Below the pieces are notes generated by a model. That model saw only the letters and a program-made list of their open reading frames with translations, did no database searches and had not been told where the DNA came from. Positions 1-11,700 of a stretch of 64,000 bases of DNA are shown here, in pieces. A program made the position numbers and the translations under genes. The stretch comes from Anaeramoeba flamelloides (taxonomy: Eukaryota > Metamonada > Anaeramoebidae), in contig JANTQA010000023.1 of NCBI GenBank assembly GCA_027625915.1, positions 7,936,001 through 8,000,000 of the forward strand, given 5' to 3'. Position 1 is the first letter of the stretch. Each line of letters begins with the position of its first letter.

Positions 1-114
1 ATAAAATCTTCACACTTTTAAATATATATATATATATATATTATTCATTAAAAACTAAAAGTATATTTCAAAATTATATGTAGAAGGTATAACAAAATGT
101 AAACTCCATTTTAC

Positions 115-3100
115 TCATAGATCCCCTGACAAAAATGAAAAATTCTTTTTTTTTAAGAATCAACTTATGTATTTCACAATTATAAACTTGTCTTGAAAAA
201 TTCTTTTAAAATCATTAATTTTTTGCTCATTGTTTTTTAAGAAAAATTCATTCTTATAAACAGTTTTAGATGTAATTTTTTTTAAAAAAAAACGACTATT
301 TAGAATAATAGTAAACAATAAAAAAAAAAAAAAAAAGTTACCTGTTCTTATTAAATTAGCTAACCACATTGCTGAAGCTAAAGAAATTTCAAAAGTTGGT
401 GAAGAAATAAATTCTTTTACTAATTTAATTGAACCTTTTTCTAACGATGTATTCATTCCAAAGTTTGATAACGCAATGTATGATAAAAGCCTTTTTGTTA
501 TTTTGGTTATAGATAAATATTATATTGTATTATAAATGAATGAAATTTATGAGAAAAAAAATTAAAAATTAAAAAAGTTGAAAAAAAAAGAAAAAAAAAA
601 TTAAAAAAAATTTCAAAATTATTAACTTGATAATATATTCCTTTGTATTTATTAATAAATCCAATTTAAATAAATCTAGGCATTCTTGAATAAATTCTTT
701 TGTGAGTAATAGCTGTTTACATTTTTCATTTGAGGATATTGTTAAGAGAAGATCGGCAGCCATTTCTTGAATTTCATCTTGTTTGGTTTTAATTAGATTT
801 TTAAGATTATTGATGATTTCAATTTTGCCCAAATAAGAAATGTTTTCTGAAGATTCAACCAGCGCAATCAGTGCTCTCATTACAACACTTAAAACAAGTT
901 CATGTTCTGTGTCTAAAAATGAACAAATTATTTCTATTCCATTTGACTGTCCAACTAAAATTTGAAATTCCTCTGTTTATTATTAATAGAATAAAGTAAA
1001 ATAAAAAAGTTAAAATTTTAGTATTAATTGGAATATATATACACATTTGAATTTTTTTTGTAATAAAATTTTTAAAAAATAAAATATTTAGTTTCAAATT
1101 TGTCATTAATACAGTAAAATCGGATTTTGATATAAACTCGAATCTTAACAGAGATATTTTTTTTTTATGATTTACTTTGTATTTGAATCTGAAAGGAGAA
1201 AAATAATTTCATTTCCTCTTCTTTTTTATCACATTAAAGTATTTTGGGTTTAGAATTCTTACCTGGAAACCAAAGAAAATGTATGTATTGTAAATGATAT
1301 CTATTTAAAATTTTTTATAAAATTTAAAATTAATAAAACACAATAGAAACTTCTGTCTTCTCGTTATTATGAGAAATGAATGAACAAAATGAGTGGATTT
1401 TTTTTTTTTATATTTAATAAGATAAAACATGAGTTTTTGGCTTGATTTTTGTAGTTTTGTATTTCTTGAAATGCAATTTATAATTTTCTGGATTGTTTTA
1501 AAAAATTAAACTGGTTTTTGTTGATATCTTTCTTTGTAATCTTGTTTTTGGGTTTTAAAAACAAATTTATTGTTAATTTTTATTTGTATTTATTATGAAG
1601 GAAGGAAATTAATTCCCTTTTACAGCCATTAGTTTTTTTTTTTTTAATTTAAGAAATAAATAGAAAATTTTAATAAATTTTCTATTCATTTCTCAAGGAT
1701 TAAAAAAACACGCCATTAGCTTTTCTAGAATTCAAAAGAATTGAGTAAAATTTTCGGTTTTACTCTATTCTTTTAAATTCTACAATACTCTACGGCACGT
1801 GACGGCACTCTACATCACCCTACATCACTTGAATCCTCTTGACGGACACTTTTGTTATTTTTATTTTTAATTTAAAAGAATAGAGTAAAATTATCGATTT
1901 TCCTCAATTCTTTTAAATTCTGGAAAAGATAGGCGCTCTACGGCACTTGACGGCACTTCCCTAATTTCTAAAATTTTGTTTTGAAATTTCAATAAAGAAT
2001 CATAATTTTGTTTATCTTTAACCAATTACAAGATAAATAATGAGTTTTTATTTTGAATAATACCAAAAATATTTTTCTTTGGTTTTTTAATTTGAACTAA
2101 TTCTTAATATAATTATTCATTTTCTTTGATAAGATGAGTATTTTCAAATATAAAATGATGTATCTCTTTAATAATTTCTGTATTAGAGTAAATTTATTAT
2201 TAATTAAAAAATTAATTGGAGAAAATTTTCGTTTCTTTTAACAGTAAAAATTATGATTCAAGATTTCTTTTTAATTAAAATTCTTAAAAACACCTTAATA
2301 CAGCCAATATCATGTTTTAAAAATAGATTTCTTATTCTTCAAATCTATTTTAAATATTTTTTTTGGATTGAGGAATGAAATTTTTCTCCAATTTATCACC
2401 CCACTTTTGAGTTTTAAAATAAATTTGAATTACTTTAGGAGTATTTATCAATTTTTTTTTGTTAACTTTCTTGATCGATTCAGCATTTGGCTAATAATAT
2501 TTCCATTTACTTTCCAGAATTAATTCTTTGTTTTTTTTTTAATGTTTTTTTAACATCAATAAAAAGAAAAAATTGATTAGAACTGTTCTTTGAATCAAAA
2601 ATGATATTTTTTTAAGTTTAAATTAATTATTGTAATTTTTTTGAAATTAAGTAGATTTTTTATGCTAGATTATTCAAAAAATAAGTGGCTTTATTTTTAA
2701 AGTGTATTTTTGTACACTTCCTTCATATAAGCAATAAGGTTTCTTTATTATTGTAGAAAAAAATTGTTTTTTGAAATAATTTGATAATATATTGGATTTT
2801 GAACTTTGTGAAAAATGTAAAAAATGGATCAAACTTTTAAAAACAATAATTAATTTCAGAAAATAGTATTTAAAGGTAAGTTTGATTTTTTAGTAATCAT
2901 ATTTTTACTTTGATTTTTCAATTTCAAGATGCGGTAAAATTTTTTGAATTTGCTATTAGATTTACTCGATATATTTTTTTTATGGTGACTTGTCCTTAAA
3001 GGGGTTAGTATCTATCATGAAGAAGTCTAAGATTAAAACATGCTGTTCTTGAATGTAAATTATATTAGTGCTACATGGTTTAAATTTCTCTAAAAATTCA

Positions 3101-4937
3101 ATTCCTCAAATAGTACTATTTTTTGATCTCATCAATTAAAAAAGATCCTTGAATTAGTAAAAAACCCTAACAATTTTCGACTAAATATATATATATATAT
3201 TGAGACAAATTTGAAGTCTGAATATTGATTTAAAGACTTGGAAGTTGAAAAATATCTTTAAATTTGTCTCGGAATGTAGATTAGTCGCTAAAAAAAAATA
3301 AATATGAAACTTTTTACATTTTTTTGACAAACTATTTTGCATCAATTGGAAATATATTGATGTTACAATTAGCTTAATAAAAAGGAAACAAAAATATTCA
3401 ATCTTTAAGTTTTTTATCTTGATAATTATTGAGTAAATCTTCAAAATAAAAAAATTGAAAAAAATAGTTGCATTTGGGAGTTCTAAATATTCATTATTAA
3501 ATACTGATTTATTTTGACAAAATAATTTTAAAATATTGAAAATATATTTAAAAATGCAACTAGTTTCATAAAAGGAAACAAAATTATTCAGTCTTTGGGT
3601 TTTTATGTTGTATGCTAATGATTATTGAAAAAATATTGAAATTAAAAAATTGAAAAAATAGTTACTTTTAGAGGTTCTTAATTTGAATTATTAAATACTG
3701 GAATATTATTATTTTGGTTTCTGCTTTTAGATTTGGAAAAGTAACCAAAAAAATAAAATTGACAAAATGAAAATTTTTTAATTGTTATCATTAGTAAAAA
3801 ATCCATTAATTTATGCTCTAATAAGATTAAGAAAGATTTTTTTTAAAGTCACTATGAACCATCGAGCACTAATATAACCTATTTTTAATGACAACACACT
3901 TTAATTATTGAAGAATCTATGGTGAGGCTAAACACTTAACATAGATATTCCAGTTAGCGGTATTCATCTTATTAAATCAATAGTAAAGAAAATTTTTCTA
4001 AAATGCCTGCTGTTCTTATGGGGCGACAAATAACATTTTTGAAAAAAAAAATCAGTTTTTAAAAACAATTTGTTTGGTTCTTTTGTTAATTATCAAAAAG
4101 AAGAGAAATAAAAGGAAAAAAAAGAAATATTTAATAATAAAGGAAAAAAATTACCAGAATCATCAGAGAGATTCAAAATCAATCCAACACAAACTCGAAC
4201 AAGTTCTGGATCTGTTTTAAATTTATTGATTGCTAATAAAATTTTCTCTAAAAGATCTCCTTTGGAAATTTCTTCGCTATTATCGCCTAATTAAAAAAAA
4301 AAAATTGCAAAAGCAATGAGGAGAATGGAATTCAAAATATTCGTAATTTATTTCGATAATAAGGTTGGGGTATATTTTCAAGAGACACACTGATGAAAAT
4401 TCTTTACAAAATGGGATTGTCGGAAAAAAAAAAAGAAAAAAGAAAAAAGAAAAAAGGAATGAAATATACAATGTTGGAATGCAAGGTTAGCAAGTGCCCT
4501 TGTTGCCAATTTCACAATTTCTGGGTTTTCATCTTCGATTTGCGTAAATAAAAAAGGGAAAACACCAGAAACAGCAAGTGTTGTCCTTGTGTCCTCATTA
4601 ATTTTTGCTAGCTCTGCGATGATATCACACAACACTTTAGTGTGTGGGTTCTCAGGAAAAGAAATTAATCTCATGATTCCAAATACAACTCCTTCTGAAA
4701 TAAGCGTTTTTCCGGTTTTTTCTTTAATTGCAAGAAAGAAGAATAAAAAAAAAATTACAACCAAGCAAATTAAAAGAGCAAAATATTAAAAAGAAAAAAA
4801 ATCAGAAGAAGTAAAGTTTGGTTGAATTATGTACGAGATTTTGATAGTTCTTGGATTTTAAGAAGTGAATTTGTGAGTTCAGAGCTTAGGTTGTGGCTTA
4901 GTTTGTTAAATTGAACAACAATTTCTTTACAACTCAT
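115..4937 (-). CDS. Armadillo-repeat protein, possibly SmgGDS-like, six exons
   Basis: Proposed exons on the minus strand are 4835-4937, 4470-4721, 4155-4286, 627-972, 342-490 and 115-125. The lengths sum to 993 nt (330 aa) with matching phases. The start is ATG at 4937 (MSCKEIVVQFNKL). Exon 2 carries a clear ARM unit (CDIIAELAKINEDTR, then PEIVKLATRALANLAF). Exons 3-5 continue with helical repeats (VCVGLILNLSDDS, LSVVMRALIALVESSE, FEISLASAMWLANLI). The ARM fold is a protein-binding superhelix. The closest family I can suggest is the Rap1 GTPase-GDP dissociation stimulator (SmgGDS) group, but that family is usually near 600 aa, so this copy is short. The last exon is only 11 nt before TGA and is the weakest part; an alternative is that exon 5 splices to something beyond the window edge. 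Intron 3 (973-4154) is filled with repeats. The gene is divergent to the RCC1-BTB gene, 775 bp away. Confidence 0.7.
1640..1965. repeat. Family G palindromic repeat with GGCAC motif
   Basis: Lies in intron 3 of the ARM gene. It contains two inverted modules of the type TTCTAGAATTCAAAAGAATT and TTTTAAATTCTGGAAAAG. Next to them are copies of the unusually GC-rich word CTACGGCACTTGACGGCACT (near 1790 and 1938). The same modules recur near 36.5-36.9 kb and 50.2-51.06 kb. Confidence 0.5.
2550..3000 (+). repeat. Dispersed repeat L, partial copy L1
   Basis: This stretch aligns by eye with 14510-14965 and 35985-36425. Shared landmarks are a run ending in ATGGATCAAACTTTTAAAAA and a later AATTTTTTGAATTTGC block. 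It is non-coding, and I could not find its ends. Confidence 0.5.
2995..3925 (+). mobile_element. Non-autonomous TIR element K, copy K1
   Basis: An inverted pair marks the ends: TTATATTAGTGCTACATGGTTT near 3060 is mirrored near 3850-3875 (AACCATCGAGCACTAATATAA). The interior matches a second copy at about 29400-30095. It includes an internal direct duplication of about 190 bp (near 3345-3480 and 3545-3690, each with TTATTGA and AAAAATTGAAAAAA blocks). No transposase is encoded. Confidence 0.55.
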
Positions 4938-5147
4938 TTGGAAAAAAGAAACAGATGAAATTAAAAAAAGAAAAAAATGATTTCTGCTTGTAATGATAAA
5001 TAATATGTTCTCTTTGAAAAAAGAAGTTAATATTCAAAAAGGAATAAAATTTGAAGAGGTTGTGTCATTAGTTCATCAGTAATACACCCATAATACCTCA
5101 AAGGTTGTATTTTTTCAAACAAATTCTATCTTGATTTGGAATGATAG

Positions 5148-5642
5148 TGTCGGGAAAAAAATATTGGAAATGAAAAAAATCCCTTACAAGATTTTTAATA
5201 TTTGAATATTAATAAAATTTCAAAAATTTCAAATATGTTCAATCAAATCCTTTTTATAAATAATCAATTTTTTTAATCAACCAATTAATAAACCTACCTA
5301 AGTTCATCAAAGTGGGGTGTTTATAGAATATTTATTTAATTGTTTGAGAGCATAAGTAGATCAACTTTTTTTGAAATACAATTGGGTGTTTTAGTGGCTT
5401 GCTAGAGTTTGGAAAATGATAATTTTTATTCTTGTTTTTGATGGAATGAATAGTGTTTTGAACAAGTGTAATTTCATTAATCATCTTTTTAATAAGTCGA
5501 CGAGTTATAATTTTAAAAAGTTTGATTCTTCAAAAAACAGGATTTGATTGTGAAATAAAAGAAATAACATCACAACAATTTTACTAATGTTCCCCATTAA
5601 AAATCTTGTCAGGGATTTATTTCCTTTATGATATTTTTTTCA
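5148..5642 (+). mobile_element. TIR MITE family B, copy B1, in the divergent promoter
   Basis: About 495 bp with inverted ends: the left end reads AAAAAATCCCTTACAAGATT and the right end AATCTTGTCAGGGATTTATT. It shares its interior with 16978-17452 and 54578-55058, for example AGAGTTTGGAAAATGATAAT. It fills most of the 775-bp space between the divergent ARM and RCC1-BTB genes and ends about 70 bp before the RCC1-BTB start codon. Confidence 0.65.
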
Positions 5643-5712
5643 CTTGTTGAAACCAAAAAGACTTTTTTTATTTTTCTTCATTTTCTTCTTGGAACAAATC
5701 AGCTTTAACCCT

Positions 5713-8667
5713 ATGAACTATTCCTTTGGGAGTAATAAATCTAATCTTTTGTATGTTGAATCAACGTCGAACAATATAGACAAGCCAACACCAATGATAA
5801 ATGAGATCAACAAGCCCATAAGAGGGATCTTAAGTGGTCATAAGCAAACCATTTGTGTAATTTCTAATGAAGAAATTGTTTATCAAAAAGATTCCAAATT
5901 TGAAACACATGCACTAGGACAAATCGTAAATTTTTCCAATGGAAACTCACATTATGTATTTTTGGTTGAGCCAAACCGAATTTACGTTTATGGAAAGAAT
6001 TATTTTGGTGGTGATCCCAATATCCATGTTTATGAGGAAATTACAGAGCTTCTCAATTTCAAAGTAAATAGAAGGAATAATAGACTCCTAAAAACTGGCG
6101 GTGGCAATAGCAACACTGAGATTGTACGTGTTGTGTGTGGCTCAGAATGTACCTATTATCTTACCAGCAATGGGAAGCTTTATTGTTGTGGGAATTCTGA
6201 GAACAGCGTGCTTGCAAATTACACAAAGGGCATTGCCTATACACCCTACAAGATCCTTGACGATGTAAAAAAAGTTTGGTCTGGGTCGTGCTCTTATTCA
6301 TCATTTGCACTAACGTACGACAACAAATTGTATGCCTGGGGGCACAATTACCAGGCTGAGCTTGGGTTTCTTTCAATAAAAAATGTTACAAAGCCACAAC
6401 AAATCAAGTTTTTTGATCATTTTTATATCAAAAAAATTACAATTGGCCTGGCCCACACAGTTGTTCTGGCATCAACAAATTCGAATGACTTTAGTCAAGT
6501 TGAGGAAGAGATGGAAGAGAAAGAAGAGAAAGAAGAGAAAGAGAAAGAGAAGGTAAAAGAAAAAGAAGAGAATGAAAAGGAAAAGGAAAAGGAAAAGGAA
6601 TTAGAAAAAGAAAAAGATTTTGAAAAAACTAAATTGCAAGAACAGAAAAAAGGAACAGACTTAAGCAAAGAAATTAATGTTCTGTTTTCGTGTGGAAGGT
6701 TTGGCTATACTGGAAACAAAAAACTTAAAATTGGATTTCAACAAATTGAAAAAAGTGAAAAATTGCAAATTGCTAAAATTAAGGCAGGAATGTACCATAC
6801 TTTGATCTTAACAAAAAGTAATCAACTTTATGTTTTTGGAGGTAACAATTTAACTTTGTCCATTTTTATTTTATGCTCTCAATACATTTGATTTTTTTAA
6901 TTGATTTTTTGAGACTTTTGTTAATTGCTGGAAATTTTCCTATCTTTTATGAACGGTTTCTGAGTTTTGAAAGATGGCGATTTTAAAATCCACTTTAAAC
7001 AGCGAAGGGAAATTGGTTTTTAGAATTACTATTATTTTCCAATTAAAAAATGAAAATTTTTAGTTCAAATTCTCCAAGATATTTTTATATGAATAATTAG
7101 TTGAAAACCCCTAAAATATTTTACTACTATGATTTTCCAATTAAAAAACAAAAATTTTTAGTTCACATTCCAAAATATTTTTCGAGTTTATAAGTTGAAG
7201 TAAAACCAAAGATCTCAACAAAACCTTTACAACTTCTTTTAGAAATGATATTTTTATACAATAAATTAAACTTCCTAAGCTAACTCTAAGACAAATTTTT
7301 TACTCTGCTAATTTGATTGTAGAAGTAATAATTAATTAGCAGAAATATTTTTGGAAATTGAAATAAAAATTTTCATTTATTAATTGGAAAATAACAGTAA
7401 TCGTTTAGAAATGATATTATTAGACAATTTAATTAAACTAATTAACTGAACTTTGAAGACAAAATTTTTACTCTGGTAATTTGATTGTTAGCAGTATTTA
7501 TTAATATTCAATTTGGAAATTGAAATAAAAATTTTCATTTATTAAGTGGAAAATAATAGTAATTGATTTTTGATTGTGAAGCGCAACCATTTGAAAAAAA
7601 ATAGTGGATAGTAATAGTTTTGCAAACTGCTACACAAATTGTTTCAAACAGCGAATTAAACAATTTGGACAACCTTTTTCAAATATTTGTTCCTCGCTTT
7701 TTCAAAACAACCGCACCATTTCTAAACTATTAAAAATCATTTTTCATCGATAGAGAAGAAAGAAATTGTATTATTTAACCGAGTAAATTGAAAGATATTC
7801 CAATAATTCAAAAGATGCCCCCGCTGAGAAATGGGTTCTAAGTGTTGGGAACATGTCTTTGGATATATTACTGGAATATTTTACGGTTTTCGTTTGAGAT
7901 TTTTTTCGGATACCTGATGAATTCTCTTTTTTCAAACACTTGATTTTAAAAACAAGAGAGTTTTGGATCGAAATGTGGCAAATTCGCGAATAATGTTACT
8001 TTTTAGTAAAAGACTCTATTTTTCGGGAAGGAATTATTTTTTTTGAATAATCAGTTTTTCGCTAATAAATACTTTTTAATAAATATTTTTTTTTCGATAA
8101 AGTTTTTTTTGTTGAAAAAGACAGGTTTTTCACAAAAAGTTATTGTTTTTTTTCGCTAACATAAAATTAGCAAAGGTTGAATTTTTTTTTCAAAAAATTT
8201 TTACATGATCGTGTTATGAAACAAAACCAAAATAAAAAATTTCAAACTATTAATTATATCTTTATTTATACAGTTCAGCAAAAAATAAAATAGAGGAAAA
8301 GAAAAATAAGTTTTTGGCAAAATAAATTAAAATTTTAAATTCTGGGAGACAAAACAAACAATAAACAAACAATAGAAAATATATTGAAATCTAGAATCGG
8401 TGGGTTTTTTTCAAAAAAAAAATGATTTTGGATTCAAAATTGAAATTCTCAAGAAGAAAGAAAATGTCCCATTGTATCCAATTGATAGATGAAAAAAATA
8501 AAACCTTTCAATTGTAGTATTAGAATTTCTTCTAAGTTATAAAGGTTAAGAAAAGAAGAAAAACCAAAAGAAGATAAAATCTTTTCAAACAAGAATTATT
8601 AATCTGCCGTTAAATGGTTCAGATAAAAAAAATATCTTTAAAAAATGAAATATCGCCTTTGTATTGC

Positions 8668-8736
<69 letters not shown>

Positions 8737-11700
8737 AGAAAATTGTTTAACTGGTTACAACCAAATATAGAATTTTAATTGGGTTGATAGTATCCAAAGT
8801 ATTTTATTTTCATAACTATATCTATGATAAATTGGGAAATTATAATTTACCTGAGGTTTTTATTTGATTTTATAAAAAGGAGAGATAAATTTGCAATCAG
8901 ATCAAAACAAAATCAATTCGAGTAAAATAATTGCTTTGATCTGATCATTAGTATATTTTTGTTTGTTTTTTGTTAATTTTTAAAATACAATTTGTTTTAA
9001 AGTTCGTTTTGTTGATCACCAAAAATTATCAACTTATCAATATCATCTTAACCAACAAACTTGACTAATATAATGATATAGTAATTATGAAAAATTCATA
9101 CAATTCAAAAAACAAATATTATATCTTAAAATGATTATGGTTTTTTCCAAAATTTGGGTACTTCAAAATACTTTTTTAGAATTGACTTTTTCAACAAAAA
9201 AAAAACTTTTTCGAAAAAAACACTATTTCTCAAAAAAATTTTATTAGCGAAAAACGAATTATTGACCAAAAAATAATTCCTTTACGAAAAAGTAAGTTAT
9301 TCGAAAAATAAATAAAATTTAAACATAATATTTATATTATCGTGTATTTTCAACTTTTGGATAGGAAAATCTAGTTTATTCTATCTAGAACCTCTTTTAA
9401 AAGTGATAAATATCGAAATGTATTGGAACAATATTTTTGAAGAGCTTATAAAAAAATCCAGAAAGTTTCCTTGATAAGCTATTCCCAAATGTGTAAGCAT
9501 TTTTTCTTATAGGTTTTAAATAATATTCTCTTTGTAAATAGTTCAATTGGTAAACTGATGATATGAAAGTAAGCTGAATATTAATAGTAATTTGATCAGT
9601 ACATATTGTTCATATTTCACAGTATGTTCATCAAAATATTTTCAAAAAATGAAGAAAAAAAAAATTTACACTTTTTTGGAGAAAATGAGGCATAAAAAAA
9701 TTTAAATAAAAAATGGGTAATAAGGACACAAACGATTTTTTAAACAATAAAAGGCATTTTTAATTTTTTCATTCAATTAGGAAATTTTGTTACAATTAAA
9801 CCTATTTGAAAAACAATTTTTAAGATCAAAAAGAAAAAAATAATTACCAATTTTCAGACACCTAAAAAACTATCATCTAAAATTGAGATCAGAAATTTTA
9901 TTATCTTTTAATTAAAGTAATGTTTTATAAACAAACAAATTGGGTTATTATTAAGGTCCAGTAGGTGCCGAATAACAATTTTGTATATTTTAAATCGTTC
10001 ATATTAGAATTGAGATTAATAAAGATGTTTTAAAATAAATCTGCTATATTTTTTTTTTGGTGATAGCCTATAATTATTCAATTTGCCGTCTGCAGTGGGT
10101 TTTTTTATATTACATTCAATGTAAACTATTTTTCAGTCAAAGGAACCCAGTTATAATAATGAGTGGATTACATGTGTCTAAAGCAGTTTGGGTTGATATT
10201 TGAAGAAAAAAATTTATTTTTGAAATTTCAAAATTGAAATTTTTTTTTCACATTTTTGATTTTTTCTTTTTTTCTATTTTTTTTTGATACGTAATTCTTT
10301 TGAAATTTTTTTTTTTTTATTTCAAAATTTATTATCACTGAGTAAAAAATTTATTATTCTAATGTTATTGAAAGTTAAAGTGATTGTAAAAAAATCATAT
10401 TGATTTATATTAGAATTTTATTTGGAACTTTAATTGAAGATCAAAACAAACATGTTGTTTTTTTTCAATAGGGCCCTAAGAATTTGAGTTTTTCATTTTT
10501 TAAGAAAATTTATTGATTAATTAGTTTTCTTTCAGACATATATCAACAATTATTTGATGTATATTATTCTGTTTATTTCTTATTTGTTCTTCAAAGGTTA
10601 ATTAAAAAAAATAATAATAATATTTGAAAATTTTTTTGTGCCCATTTTGACAGAAAAAAAGTTTAATTAAAATTTATTTAATTAAATTACAACAAAATTA
10701 TGTATAAAACGCAAAACATAATTCATTTTGTTTAATAAATAAAGAGGGAAATTTGTCAATATAATTTTTTTTATGATAAAATTTGATTGTGTGTAGTTCG
10801 ATCTAAGATTACTCATTTCTATTTTTTTCACTAATTAAAATAGTTGTAACAAACATCACCATTATTTCGGAAAAAATATTTGTGAACTCAAAAAATTAAG
10901 CTTATATTTTTAATTCAAGTCAAAAAAATCAACAATTTACAACTTTTTTTTTTTCTTTTTATTTGATTTTTGATGAATAAATTCAAACGACAATATTACT
11001 TCATTTATCAAAACTTTTTTTTTGGTTATGACGAATTTGTCAATTACTGTCAAATATAAAACCAGTAAATTTCAAAAAAACAGGAATTTCAATTTTTCTC
11101 AGATCAAATTGGAAAATATTAGTAAAAATTCCAAAATTTTATTTCCATACAACAGGTAAATATATTAATTATTAAGTAACCATTAACCATTCTAATCGGT
11201 GTATTAGTTAAATATTCTAAATCTATGAATTTTAACTCTTTGATATATCTAGAAATAAAAAATCCCAATTTAGAAAATTAATTGAGTAAATGACTAAAAA
11301 AGGAAAATCTAATTTTGAAGAAAAATACTAAAATAAGAATCATTTTTATCAATTTAAAATATTTTCATTGATTTAAATTTGAGAAATATGTTTGATTCTT
11401 GTGAATTTCCATTAAATTAATAAAACGATTTTGAAAAATAGATCCTCTAAGTTTATCAATTGAAATTTAACATTTTGAAATAATTATTAAAGGAAAGATC
11501 TCAATAAATAAAACTCTTATTTCATAAAGGTAAAAAAAAAAAAAAAACAATTCTTATAATAGATATTTTCTAACCTAACCAGAATTTATCTAAGGGATAA
11601 TCACAATAAAATAGATTTTCATTTCCAGTCACTTTCTCAACTAATTTTTCAAATTTGGGATTTTTTTAATTTCTACATATATCAAAGGGTTAAAATTCAT

